Positions 29,603 through 39,312 of a DNA stretch of 64,000 nt are shown here, piece by piece (within the stretch, counting starts at the first letter, position 1; every line of letters begins with the position of its first letter). Source of the stretch: Prasinococcaceae sp. CCMP 1430 (lineage: Eukaryota; Prasinodermophyta; Palmophyllophyceae; Prasinococcales; Prasinococcaceae). The DNA is taken from positions 16,341-80,340 of the forward strand of contig RQSC01000006.1 of the NCBI GenBank assembly GCA_013416795.1. Direction: 5' to 3'. The position numbers and the translations under genes are program-made. The notes beneath the pieces were generated by a model, which ran no database searches, was not told where the DNA came from, and saw only the letters and a list, made by a program, of their open reading frames with translations.

Positions 29603-30089
29603 GCGGCTCGGCCGGTGGCGCGCAGTAAGCATGCATGGATGGGGCTGTGCTTGGCTGTCCGGTGGGGTGTGCGCGCGTGCATGCGTCCGTCCGCGTGCAT
29701 GCGTGCGCGCTTGTGCGTGTGCGTGCGTATGTGTGTGATTGCGCGTGCGGGCGTGTGCGTGAGAGCGCGCATCCGTGTGCCCGTGGGCGCATGCACGCGA
29801 GCACCCGAATGTACATGGAAGGACGACGGGAGGAATTACACAGCCTGAGCTGCGCTGAAGATGTGCGAGCGTCGTAGGAAAGTCAATTCTTTGAGGCGAG
29901 ATCGTTCCGTGTGAGTGTCATCAAGCGTTGTATCCGTTCATGCATCGTTGGTCGCTTGGCTCTCTCGCTTGGTGCCACGGAGTGTCGGTGGCGCTTGCAG
30001 TCTTGCATGTTGACATTTTGTAAACAAGTACGTGCATTGTGTCTGCAGCGACAACGTTGCACTCAATGATTCTGGAAGTAGAGATCGAT
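29603..30089. other. Convergent intergenic region
   Basis: Between the stops of EF-P (plus) and the ankyrin-like gene (minus). The first half is a degenerate GTGCGTGCGCGTGT-type tract; the rest is AT-richer unique sequence. It should hold both 3' untranslated regions. No gene is seen. Confidence 0.5.
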
Positions 30090-30743
30090 CTACGGTCCGC
30101 GAGATGTGGAAGCGTGCGACCGCAGCACCTCAACGCAGCGCTCGTGGCCCTCGCTGTGGCCATCGCTTGCGTTCACGAGCGCGCGAGCCCAATCGACATC
30201 AGTCAAGCGCGGCCATTCCTGGCCGTCGTTCTTGCGCGCCTTGTCGACGTATCCGTCGTATCCCCCAAGCAGTGTTGCATCGGCGCCGGCATCGAGCTTC
30301 TCGAGCAGCAGTTGCAAACAAGCATCCGAGTCATTCTCTGCAGCACATGCCATTGCACACGGGTATTGAGCGTGAGTGAGAACATGGGTAACCCGGAGAT
30401 GGTCCTCGCGAAGCAGATGCTGCAGCGCGTGAAGGCGTCCACTTTGTACGACATCCAGCAGGCACTCGTCATCAAGCAAAGCCGCGAGCTCGCGTGCCTC
30501 GGCACGGGCCTTGGCGACCTCGTCGGCATTCACGCCAACGGCTCGAGTAACGAGCAAGAGGGCTTGGCGCATCGTCTCGGCACGTGCCACCGTCGATGCC
30601 TCGGCGCCATTGGAGGCGCCTGCAGCCGCAGGCGCAGGCATGACATTCTCTTCTCGCGGCGCGACCGCAGAGTTCTCCCCCGTCCCGGGCGTGTCTCGAC
30701 GCCGCGTCTTCCGCTCGCGCCCGCCCGCGTCACCGCTTGCCAT
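30090..30743 (-). CDS. Ankyrin-repeat-like protein of unknown function
   Basis: From the Met at 30743 (MASGDAGGRERKTRR) the protein is 217 residues. The N-terminus is basic and then low-complexity. From about residue 80 it is helical: LLDDECLLDVVQSGRLHALQ, HLLREDHLRVTHVL, YPCAMACAAENDSDACLQLL, EKLDAGADATLLGGYDG and WARALVNASDGHSEGHERCV with EVLRSH. This is the spacing of degenerate ankyrin repeats (A-x-x-x-G-x-x-x-C-L-x-x-L-L). No enzymatic motif is seen. The upstream part of the frame to 31019 is Arg-rich and unlikely to be translated. It lies downstream of XPB on the same strand, about 280 bases away. Confidence 0.6.
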   Translation of the reverse strand: MASGDAGGRERKTRRRDTPGTGENSAVAPREENVMPAPAAAGASNGAEASTVARAETMRQALLLVTRAVGVNADEVAKARAEARELAALLDDECLLDVVQSGRLHALQHLLREDHLRVTHVLTHAQYPCAMACAAENDSDACLQLLLEKLDAGADATLLGGYDGYVDKARKNDGQEWPRLTDVDWARALVNASDGHSEGHERCVEVLRSHASTSRGP

Positions 30744-31022
30744 CGCGGCCACCTGAGACGGGGCGATCGCACGCGTCGCGACGGGCCTGCGTCCGCCCCC
30801 GCCACCGCGCGCGTTCCCCGGCGCCTCGCGCCAGCGAGCGCCGGTTTTGGCCCGCCGCGATTCCAGAACCCGCACGGCCGGCCACAGAATCCACCGCACG
30901 CGGGTGCCTGCCCAGGCGTATAGGTTTTGATGGGGTTTCGGTTCTGCTGTGGCGGCGCCGCGCCGCTCCAAGCCAGCCAGCGCGCGGTCCGATTTGACCA
31001 CAGGTTGAAAAGTGTACACATG

Positions 31023-33974
31023 TTACATGCGCCCGCGCTTCTTGAAGAGCGCGTGGCGCTTCCTCTCCTTCTCCTTGCCCTTGTCGCCGCCAGTGCCGTA
31101 CTCCATGTAGCGCATGCCCGCCCCGCCCGACAGGGCGGCCATATTGCCGACAGCGCGCCTGGCCTTGGGCGCCGGCTTCGCGGTTGCTGCGGCGAGCGCT
31201 CTGCCGCCCTGCTCGACGAGGTCGTCCGCCCCATGCGGGATGGTCTCGATGCCCGTCTCATCGGCGCGCGCCGCGAGAAGCTTCTTCAGAACATCCGTCT
31301 CCATTTGCGACCCGGCGACTGCTCCAGACGAGGCCTCGCCCAGGTCGGTGATGACTTTGAAGGCGTAGCCCTGGTCGATGAGGAATTGCTGCCTGCGCGC
31401 CGAGTACACCATCTCTGCGGTGTCCTTCGACACAAGCGAGTAGAAGAAGGCGTTGTACTCGTCCTTGCGGGTGTTGGCCTTGGCGCGCAAGATGCGCCCC
31501 AGGCGCTGCGCCTCCTGCCGGCGGCTGCCCGCGTGCGACGAAATCTGGATGATGACGTTCGCCTCCGGGATGTCAATGGAGTTGTCACCCACCTTGGACA
31601 GGAAAATGGTGTTCACCTCGTTGGAGTGCTTGAAAGCGTACAGGATGCGGTTGCGCTCATGCAGAGGCGTTGGGCCGTAGATGTACGGCTTGCGCATGGC
31701 TATGGCGTACTCCTTGAGGGCATAGACGTTGTCCGAAAAGACAATGACCTTGTCGCCGCACTGCTGCTCGTGGTAGCGTACCAGGAACTCGGCTGCCGCG
31801 TACTTGTTGGGATTCATCACGTACAGGGCCTGCTGCAGTTGCGAGTACTCCTTGCTCATGTAGGCCCGGTAGAAACGCGGGGTCATCTCACACCAGACCT
31901 CGACACACTGCACGCGTGCGATGTACCCGTTCTCCTGGAGGTCGAGCCAGTTCGCCTCGTAGAGCTTTGGCCCGATGAGGAAGTTCAGGTCAGCGATGAG
32001 CTCATCCTCGCGCACGAGGGTGGCCGTGAGGCCCAGTTTGCAGTGCGCCTTCGTGATGCCAATCACCTTGCGGAACATGTGCGCGGGCACGACGTGCACC
32101 TCGTCCAGCACCATGAGGCCCCACTCGCGGCTGGTGATGGCCTCCATGACTTTCTGCGCTTCCTCGGACCGTCTGCCAGAGAAAGCGACCATGTTGTAGG
32201 TCGTGACGGTGACACCAGCGTCGCCCGTCCACATTTCCTTGCTCTCGCTGATAAAGCGGCTGATGTTCTTGTCTTGAATCGTGCTCCAGAGCTTGAACTG
32301 CATCCGCCACTGGTCCACGCTCACGCTGCTCGTGCATAGCACCAGGATGCTCTTGCGCACGCGACACGCTGCCGCAACGCCCGTCAGCGACTTGCCGGCG
32401 CCGCACGGCAGCACGATGATGCCGGACCGAGCGCGCCCATTGCCAAACATCTTAGCGAGCGACTTCTCCTGGTACGGTCGGAGCTGAGCCATGGGCTTCA
32501 GGTCCATGTTGAGGTCCTTGTTTACGGTGTCGTTCTGGAAGTCGTACTCCTCCATCATGGGGTAGTTCAGCGCGCTCGGGAGGCAGCGCGCCTTCACGTG
32601 CTCGACCTCAGACGCCTCAATCTCGAAGCTGTGCATCTCGGCGGGCTGCGAAGGCTGTACGACCGGCACGGCGGGCGGCACAGCCGCGTCCTGCGCTCCG
32701 GTGCCACCGACGCCCGGCCCCGCTTTACCGCCGGCTGCCCCCGCGGCGGCCTTGGCGGCGGCCTCGGCCTCGATTTCGGCTTGCTGCTCGTCGGTGATGA
32801 GCCCAGCAGCCGCCTCTCTAAGCGGCAATTGCGCAGGGGCAGCTGTCGTGAGGAACCCTCCCTCGGCATCGCCGAATGCCACCGCTGCATCGCCTGTCAA
32901 CGATGCCGCGAGCGCCCCATCTACCTGCGCGCTCGCCCGGGCGGTCGGCGTGACCTCCTGCGCACGGTCGAGCTCCTCAAGCGGCATCACGCGTGCACCT
33001 CGGATGACGTCATCCTCCAGCAGCTTTCGGAGCACCTCTGGGTCCTCCGACTCGACGAAGAATTTGTTCTGTTTAAGTACGAGCTTGACTTTGCCATAGT
33101 TCTCCGTAGACTCTCGGATGAAGTCCACCACCTCGGCAGGGAGCTCATTCTTGCTCAGGCGGTTCAGCACGGTGATGATGGTGTGCGTCTCGAGGCCCAC
33201 AGACACCGCCGCATACAGCGAGTGCGGTGTGAGCTTGTACTCGTGCATCGCCTCCGGCCGGCACACCGGCTCGGCGACAGCGATCATGAAGTCGTACGCC
33301 TGGCGGTACACGGCCGAGAACGTCTCCAAGAAGACGCGCCCGTCGCTGCACACCCACAGAGGCCTGTTCGCGTGGTCGGGCTTCAGCAACAGGCCAGAGA
33401 AGTTCTGAAAGCCCAGGAGCGCATCTTCGTCCTCGCCGTCGCTGATCATCTCCTCGCACTCGTCTAGGTGGCCGTCCTCGGCCTCCACGTCGGCATCGCC
33501 GAGTGGCGCCTCCTCTACGCCCAGCCCGCCAATGCGCGCCTTGGCGGCGGCATGCCGAACTCGGCGCGCGCGCTCCTCGGCCTCCTTCTCCTCCTTTTCC
33601 TTCTTAGCCCGCATGGCCTCGCGGAACGCGGCCTTTGCGTCGCCTGCACCCGCTGTCTTCAGCTTGAGCGTGAGCTTCGGCCGCGCTGGGGCACCACCCT
33701 CGCCGGCCCGCGCGACGGGCGCCCCGCCCGGCAGCGCCCGCGCCGCAGCAGGTGCTCCCGCTTCGGGGGCAGCCTGCGCTGGCGGTTCCTCCGGCTCGCA
33801 GTCGGAGTCCTCCAGTCCCGCATCGTGGGCGCCATCGTCCCGGCCCTCCCCCCTCCCCTCTGCGATGGCTCCGCCCGCTTTGAGCTTGAGCCGCACACGC
33901 TTCACCGGCGCTCCTCCGCCGCCCGTGCCGCCGCCGTCGAGCGCGCGCTTGGTGCCCGCGCCGCCGCCGCCCAT
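31023..33974 (-). CDS. XPB: XPB/SSL2 DNA helicase, TFIIH subunit
   Basis: A single exon of 983 residues from MGGGGAGTKRALDG. XPB is the ATP-driven DNA translocase of TFIIH, used in promoter opening and nucleotide-excision repair. The N-terminal 150 residues are basic or Gly/Ala-rich and probably disordered. The damage-recognition-like domain follows (GFQNFSGLLLKPDHANRPLW and onward). Helicase motifs: I, LPCGAGKSLTGVAAACR (about residue 525); II, VLDEVHVVPAHMF (DEVH, about 620); III, GLTATLVREDE; V and VI, IIQISSHAGSRRQEAQRLGR. The RED motif required for DNA opening is in LVREDELI. The C-terminus is KKRGRM. Length compares with 780-850 in animals and yeast; the excess is in the N-terminal and inter-domain low-complexity segments. 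The Met at 33974 is preferred over an upstream in-frame Met because the sequence before it is Arg-rich and non-conserved. Confidence 0.96.
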   Translation of the reverse strand: MGGGGAGTKRALDGGGTGGGGAPVKRVRLKLKAGGAIAEGRGEGRDDGAHDAGLEDSDCEPEEPPAQAAPEAGAPAAARALPGGAPVARAGEGGAPARPKLTLKLKTAGAGDAKAAFREAMRAKKEKEEKEAEERARRVRHAAAKARIGGLGVEEAPLGDADVEAEDGHLDECEEMISDGEDEDALLGFQNFSGLLLKPDHANRPLWVCSDGRVFLETFSAVYRQAYDFMIAVAEPVCRPEAMHEYKLTPHSLYAAVSVGLETHTIITVLNRLSKNELPAEVVDFIRESTENYGKVKLVLKQNKFFVESEDPEVLRKLLEDDVIRGARVMPLEELDRAQEVTPTARASAQVDGALAASLTGDAAVAFGDAEGGFLTTAAPAQLPLREAAAGLITDEQQAEIEAEAAAKAAAGAAGGKAGPGVGGTGAQDAAVPPAVPVVQPSQPAEMHSFEIEASEVEHVKARCLPSALNYPMMEEYDFQNDTVNKDLNMDLKPMAQLRPYQEKSLAKMFGNGRARSGIIVLPCGAGKSLTGVAAACRVRKSILVLCTSSVSVDQWRMQFKLWSTIQDKNISRFISESKEMWTGDAGVTVTTYNMVAFSGRRSEEAQKVMEAITSREWGLMVLDEVHVVPAHMFRKVIGITKAHCKLGLTATLVREDELIADLNFLIGPKLYEANWLDLQENGYIARVQCVEVWCEMTPRFYRAYMSKEYSQLQQALYVMNPNKYAAAEFLVRYHEQQCGDKVIVFSDNVYALKEYAIAMRKPYIYGPTPLHERNRILYAFKHSNEVNTIFLSKVGDNSIDIPEANVIIQISSHAGSRRQEAQRLGRILRAKANTRKDEYNAFFYSLVSKDTAEMVYSARRQQFLIDQGYAFKVITDLGEASSGAVAGSQMETDVLKKLLAARADETGIETIPHGADDLVEQGGRALAAATAKPAPKARRAVGNMAALSGGAGMRYMEYGTGGDKGKEKERKRHALFKKRGRM

Positions 33975-34493
33975 GCCGCGCGCTGGACAAACAGGACAAA
34001 CACGCAGGCTCGTCGACGCCCCCACCCCCCACCCCCCCTGCCTCGTGGAGAGGGGGGGGCGAGGGCCGCGCCACGCGCGCCGTGTGGCGGCGCGCACCGC
34101 GCGAGCGCGCCCGCCGCCCGGCCCCGACCGCCGCCGCCGCCGCCGCCTCCCCGGGTCGTTTCCCAATTCGAGCGCCCGCTTCGACGCGACCGCTCGCGCG
34201 CGCGCGCCACCAAAAACCGAATCAAACGCCGGTACGACGCGGCGATGTGGCAGGGGAATTGAAGATCCAGAAGCTTCCTGTTGCTCGATTGAACCACACG
34301 GATTGACCTCACCTCAGCCACAGCTGGTGTTTCTCATGTCCTGGCTGACTGATCAGTGATCATCGGTTCCATCAAGTTGCATGGCTCATGCCATGTCCTG
34401 ACTCTCCCGTGTGTGGGTGTGAGCGGGAGCGGGCGCCGCGGCGCGCGCGCGCGATCGGCGCGGACGATCGGCCGCGGTTTCGCCCCGGCGGGG
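33975..34493. other. Divergent intergenic region between XPB and delta-COP
   Basis: About 520 bases with two promoters expected. The half next to XPB is very GC-rich with a run of C at about 34020-34040; an AT-richer stretch lies at 34200-34400. No coding sequence is supported. Confidence 0.5.
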
Positions 34494-36500
34494 ATGGGAT
34501 CCCGCCTGGTCGTGAGTGGGCCGACGCGCGTCAGCGGCGTTCGATGCCTGCGCTGCACCCCGCCTTGGGGCGAACCGCGCGCGCGAGCACGCCAGCGCTT
34601 GCTCGCCGCGATCTGCTGCGCGTGAGGCTGACGCGCGGCGCGCGCGGCCTCGTGTGCTCCCAGGTGGTCCTCGCGGCGTCCATCGTCAACAAGTCGGGCA
34701 AGGGTACGCGCGCGCGTGCGCGCCTCTGCGCGCATCTGCGCGCCGCCGCCGCCCTGGCCACGGCGCCACACCGCATGCGAAGGCGCTATGCCCTCCAATG
34801 CTTTTCGCTTAGGGTTCGTTTTCGTATGCGGCCCAGGGGCGGGCGCCGCGAGCCGCGGTGTTGGCAGCGGTCGTGTCTGCGCGCGCAGTCTGCGCCCGGG
34901 CGTGACTGCGGCGCCCTGGCCGCATCCTTCTGACCCACGGCGCGCTGCTCACCCCTTCTTGCGCTGCGGAACAGCCCTGGTGAGCCGTCAGTTCGTGGAC
35001 ATGACGCGCATTCGCATCGAGGGGCTGCTCGCTGCCTTCCCCAAGCTCGTGGGGACGGGCAAGCAGCACACGTACGTCGAGACCGACAATGTGCGGTACG
35101 TGTACCAGCCGCTGGAGGGAATCTACCTGGTGCTGGTGACGAACAAGCAGTCCAACATCCTCGAGGACCTCGAGACGCTGCGCCTGCTGTCGAAGCTCGT
35201 GCCCGAGTACTGCGGCGCGTCCGACGAGGAGAGTGTTGTCGCTGGCGCCTTCGACCTCATCTTCGCGTTCGACGAGGCGATCTCCATGGGGCTCAAGGAG
35301 AATGTCACCGTGCCGCAGGTGCACTCGTTTACTGAGATGGACTCTCACGAGGAGAAGCTGCACAAGATGATCCTCGAGTCCAAGGTCAACGAGACGCGCC
35401 AGCAGATGAAGGCGAAGGCGCTCGAGATCGACAAGTCCAAGGTGGAGCAGAAGCTGGGCGGCGGCATAGGCGGGATCGGCTCGCAGGGCATGGGGGGCAG
35501 CAACTTCAACACCGGGATGGAGGATCCGTTTGCGAGCATGGCGCCGCCTTCGCGGCCGCCGCCCATGGATTCGAGCTTCGGGGGTATGGGGGGGTCGGGC
35601 ATGGGGGGCTCGCGTGGTGGGGGCAGCAGTGGCGGCGGGCGGGCGGCGCCCGCCAAGGGGCTCAAGCTTGGGGCGAAGAAAGGTGCCAACGCGTTCTTGG
35701 ATGCGCTCAAGGCGGACACGGTGGACCTCGCGGCGGAGGAGGCCAGCACCGCCGGTGCTGTGGCTCCGCAGGACCCCATTTGCATCACGGTGCAGGAACA
35801 CGTGTCGGTTGAGATGTCGCGCGACGGCGCACTCAACTCGATGGAGGTGCAGGGCACGATGACGCTGGAGGTGAACAATGAGGACGAGGCGTGTGTGCGT
35901 GTGCACCTCGCGCAGGGCGAGGCGTGTGCCGGCTTCCAGATGAAGACGCATCCTAACATCGACAAGGCGCTCTTCAACGGGGAGGGCATCCTGGGCCTCA
36001 AGCAGCCCGACCGCCCCTTCCCTACTGGCACCGCGCTGGGCGTGCTGAAGTGGAGGAAGCAGACGCAGGACGAGTCTGAGGTGCCGCTGACCATCAACTG
36101 CTGGCCAAGCGTGAGCGGCTCGGAGACGTACGTGAACGTCGAGTATGAGAGCGATGGCACTCGCGACCTGCACAACACAGTGATTGCCATTCCGATGCCA
36201 CCGTGCCGCGACCCGCCCAACGTGACGCAGGTGGACGGCGACTACCGCTTCGACGCGCGCCAGGGGGTCCTGTTCTGGGACGTCGGCCTCGTGGATGCGA
36301 GCAACACGACGGGTTCGATGGAGATCGTCCTGGCCACCCAGGCGGACGAGTCATCCGTCTTCCCTATTCAGGTCAACTTCGACTCGGCGTCTACCTTCGT
36401 GGACCTTGCCGTCACGCAGGTGCTGTCGACGGCTGACGATACGCCCACCAAGTACGGTGGCTCCACGAAGGTGGTCGTCGACTCCTACGAGATCGTCTGA
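34494..36500 (+). CDS. ARCN1: Coatomer subunit delta (delta-COP, archain), three exons
   Basis: Exons 34494-34511, 34664-34703 and 34975-36500 give 527 residues (human 511). Splicing joins [35 protein letters not shown], with GTGAGT and GTACGC donors and CCCAG and AACAG acceptors. Delta-COP is part of the F-subcomplex of COPI, for retrograde Golgi-to-ER transport. The N-terminal longin domain is strongly conserved (GLLAAFPKLVGTGKQHTYVE, VRYVYQPLEGIYLVLVTNKQ, SNILEDLETLRLLSKLVPEY, FDLIFAFDEA). A Gly/Ser/Met-rich linker follows with tryptophan-free repeats (GGMGGSGMGGSRGGG). The C-terminal mu-homology domain runs from about residue 285 (HVSVEMSRDGALNSMEVQG) to VVVDSYEIV. The 18-base first exon is an inference; the second and third exons are certain. 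Confidence 0.92.
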
Positions 36501-36999
36501 TGAGATGACCCGCGTTGGTGCGAAGACTAGCCATAGGCGCGCCCCCGTAAATGCCTCCGAGGGCAGCCATTGTTGATTATACCGACGTTGCGTTCGAAGC
36601 ATATCTAGAGCCTTGCGTACATGAGCCCACGGCGCCCCTGGCTGGCTGGCCAGGTCAGAGCAGCGCAGGCCTAACGAAGCTGCACGTGCGACGATCGTGC
36701 GTACCATTCGGACCACGTACAGTACTGTACCTAGGTGTATAGAACCCCGGACGACGTCGAAATGATTTGGTTGGTGGCTCCGAATTGGCGTGCATGGACA
36801 GCGACGTTTTTTCGGTGGCTTTGCTGGCCCCACGCAGCATGCAGGCTGATGCAGCCCAGGCTGCTGCGGGCATGGCAGCGTGGCACCACTCAGCGCACAT
36901 TCGCAGCGGCAGGGTGCTGTGCGCCACACTGCGCGCTCTCGAGGCTACGAACCCTGAGCGCACAGGGAGTTGGCGGACGAGGCGCGGCGCACGCGGGCC
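36501..36999. other. Intergenic region before the nitroreductase-like gene
   Basis: About 500 bases, AT-richer than the genes around it. A possible CACAG acceptor at 36960-36964 could begin an exon that includes the nitroreductase N-terminus, so an upstream first exon may lie here. Nothing else is recognisable. Confidence 0.45.
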
Positions 37000-37752
37000 A
37001 TGCGCCGCGTCGCAACCGCTGCTGCCGCGAGCGCCGCAGAGGCCAGCAATGTAGTGAGGCGGGCGCTCAGAAGTGGCACGAACGTGGCGCTCGACGCGAT
37101 CCTCGGGCGATGCACGACGGGCGCCTTCGACGCGGCGCGTGGCGTGCCCACGGAGGCGATCCTGCGCGCAGCCGAGGCTGCGCGCTGGGCGCCCAACCAC
37201 AAATTGAGCGAGCCTTTCACGCTGCGCTGGCTGAGCGACACGACACGGGCGCGAGTGTGCGACTTACACGAGGAAACCCTCCGAGCCGCAGGAAAGGGCG
37301 CGAAGACAATTGAGCGGAAGATGCGGCGATGGCGCGAGATTCCTGAGATGGTGGCAGTCACGGTCGCGACAGAGGAGCCCAGGCAGGTGGACGGTGCAGT
37401 AGCAGAGCGCAAGGATGGCGACGATGGAGGTGACGCGCTTGGCGCCACGGCGGGGGAGGAGGCCTTCCGCGGCGCTTGTGGCCCGCTGCGGGCGCACGAG
37501 GATAGGATGTGCGCCGCGGCAGCAACGCAAAACTTTTTGGTGTCTCTCGCAGGGGAGGCTGAGCCAATATCATCCAAGTGGTCGACGGGTGCCGTGACGC
37601 GGACGCAGGCCTTCGCGGAGGCGTGCGGATACGACGTGCGAAGGGAGGTGTGCATCGCGTTGCTGCATGTGGGTTACGCCGAGGAAGGCTCCGCGCCGCG
37701 CCCGCGCCTGCGAAGGCGAAAGGTAGACGGCAATTTGCTGCGTCGCGTTTGA
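37000..37752 (+). CDS. Nitroreductase-family protein, likely organellar
   Basis: From the Met at 37000 the protein is 250 residues. The N-terminal 45 residues are Ala/Arg-rich (MRRVATAAAASAAEASNVVR) and may be a transit peptide. The nitroreductase core is indicated by ILRAAEAARWAPNHKLSEPF, the classic helix and loop with A-P-(S/N)-x-x-x-x-x-P-F/W that binds FMN phosphate. It continues with TIERKMRRWREIPEMVAVTV, ATQNFLVSLAGEAEPISSKW, TGAVTRTQAF and REVCIALLHVGYAEE. These match small FMN-dependent NAD(P)H oxidoreductases of the YdjA/TM1586 kind, whose substrates are often unknown. The frame is open a few codons upstream but without a Met, so an upstream exon is possible. It is convergent with the universal stress gene. 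Confidence 0.8.
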   Translation: MRRVATAAAASAAEASNVVRRALRSGTNVALDAILGRCTTGAFDAARGVPTEAILRAAEAARWAPNHKLSEPFTLRWLSDTTRARVCDLHEETLRAAGKGAKTIERKMRRWREIPEMVAVTVATEEPRQVDGAVAERKDGDDGGDALGATAGEEAFRGACGPLRAHEDRMCAAAATQNFLVSLAGEAEPISSKWSTGAVTRTQAFAEACGYDVRREVCIALLHVGYAEEGSAPRPRLRRRKVDGNLLRRV

Positions 37753-38030
37753 GCACATGGAGATGTTTAACGTCCATCGCCAGGCACCATGCGGGCGGTG
37801 TCGGGTGAGGGGTTACTTAGTGGGGATGGCGCCTACGCGCCTCGCGGCGGAGATGGTTGCGCTCCCTTCGCTTGCGGTCGGACGTCTCTTGAGCATAGAA
37901 CGCCCTGCATCAATGCGACCCAGGTACAGCCGTGCGCGAGAGAGACGTGTGGAGTGACAACGTTTAGACAGTGTGCAGAGACATAATGCCCGCGCAAGGG
38001 GCACAGGCGCACATTGAACCAGCTGGAAAC

Positions 38031-38885
38031 TCACTCGGTCGGTGCTTCCGGACCACCCGGCACGACTATCACCGGATGGTGCAGGTTGTTCAGAAGGTAG
38101 TGCGAGACGCTGCCCAAGAAGAGCCTCTCGAGCCATGACTTGCCGGTTGAGCCGACGACGACGCACTCTGCGTTGTAATCGTCAGCCACTTGCGACAGGA
38201 CGTGGGCTGTGTCCTCGAAGGTCTGCTCTACGACGACGCTGATCTCCACGGGGAGGCCGCGCGCAACCAGAGGCTCGGCGAGACCTATGAGCAAATCCTC
38301 GTTGCGCTCGAGCGCCTCCTTGATGAGGTCTTCCCTGACCTCGAGCGGCAGGGCGGTCGGGGTGAGCCCCGGCCCCGGCCCAGCGAACTCGACCGCCACA
38401 CTCGAACCGGCGATCGTCTCATCGTACGAGATCACGTGCGCGAGAAGGAACAGGTCGCCATCGCGCGCTAGATTGTCCGCTGCCCACGTTACCGCATTCT
38501 TGCTTGCCTCCGAGCCATCGGCGGCAATGAGTACGTGCCTCAGCACCTTCTCGCGGTCGAGGATAGCTGCAGCCTCCGCCCCGCTTTCTTGCACTGTCGG
38601 GAGGTCAGCATTGTTCACGACGCTCCACCACAGGGTGTCAGTCAGGAGCTTTGAAGGGCGAAGCGCGAGATGGTGCTCTGCTGTGCCCTTGTCGGCGTCG
38701 GCTGATGCGGCACACGCGGCGAGCGAGCGCCTCGTGCAGCTCGCCGCCGCTCGCGTCCCTGAGGCGAAGTGTGCTGTCGAGAGGTGCGCGCGCACGCTGG
38801 CAGCGCCGCGGCAGCGCTGCACGGCGGCTGAGGCCACTCCGTTCAAGAGCGAAGACGCGCGCGCCGCTGAGACGGCCGACATCAT
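38031..38885 (-). CDS. Universal stress protein A-like, with targeting peptide
   Basis: A single frame of 284 residues from the double Met at 38885. The first 65-70 residues (MMSAVSAARASSLLNGVASA and following, Ala/Ser/Arg-rich with no acidic residues) look like a mitochondrial or plastid transit peptide. The UspA domain starts at VLRHVLIAADGSEASKNAVT, with Asp in the first strand. It ends with the ATP-binding signature VVVGSTGKSWLERLFLGSVS, which fits G-x2-G-x9-G-(S/T), followed by HYLLNNLHHPVIVVP. The segment between (about residues 160-215) contains a loop longer than in bacterial UspA. Adenine-nucleotide binding is expected; the physiological role is unknown. It is downstream of nothing on its strand that suggests an operon. 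Confidence 0.88.
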   Translation of the reverse strand: MMSAVSAARASSLLNGVASAAVQRCRGAASVRAHLSTAHFASGTRAAASCTRRSLAACAASADADKGTAEHHLALRPSKLLTDTLWWSVVNNADLPTVQESGAEAAAILDREKVLRHVLIAADGSEASKNAVTWAADNLARDGDLFLLAHVISYDETIAGSSVAVEFAGPGPGLTPTALPLEVREDLIKEALERNEDLLIGLAEPLVARGLPVEISVVVEQTFEDTAHVLSQVADDYNAECVVVGSTGKSWLERLFLGSVSHYLLNNLHHPVIVVPGGPEAPTE

Positions 38886-39312
38886 GCGTATTGCAACCGA
38901 TCGTTCGAGCGTACGCAGAAACTCGAGTCCAGCAAAGCAAAGCGCACAAGCGCAGGCTCCCTGGGGCAGGGAAGGCCGGCGCGCTCGACGACTCCGCAGT
39001 CGTGTGGGGTTCCGGCGAGGATGTGCACGCGAACCGCGGGTGCGGGCGGTCCGGCGTATGGCGTGCGCGCGCGCGCCACGCACAAGGCACGAGGCAGCGC
39101 AGTCCCTGGACTGCGCAGCGCGCGCGCAGTACGCAGCGCAATTGCCGGAAAAATCTGCTGCGCCAAGTGTCAAAAACACAATGAGTCTTGATCTGTCTGC
39201 AGTGAAGCTGCTCGTGGCACGGCATTGCTCATCGCGACGCACGTTCTTCTCGAGCGTGCGGGCCACGTCAGCGCTCTGGCGGCGACCCGACATCGGAAGA
39301 GGGAATTTTTCC
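38886..39312. other. Intergenic region upstream of the universal stress gene
   Basis: About 430 bases between the start of the universal stress gene and the stop of the beta-lactamase-like gene, both on the minus strand. Long open frames on both strands are shadows without conserved motifs. Promoter of the former is expected here. Confidence 0.5.

Noticed and set aside
30927-32339. A 470-residue plus-strand frame
   Set aside because: It is the shadow of XPB, which has all helicase motifs on the minus strand.
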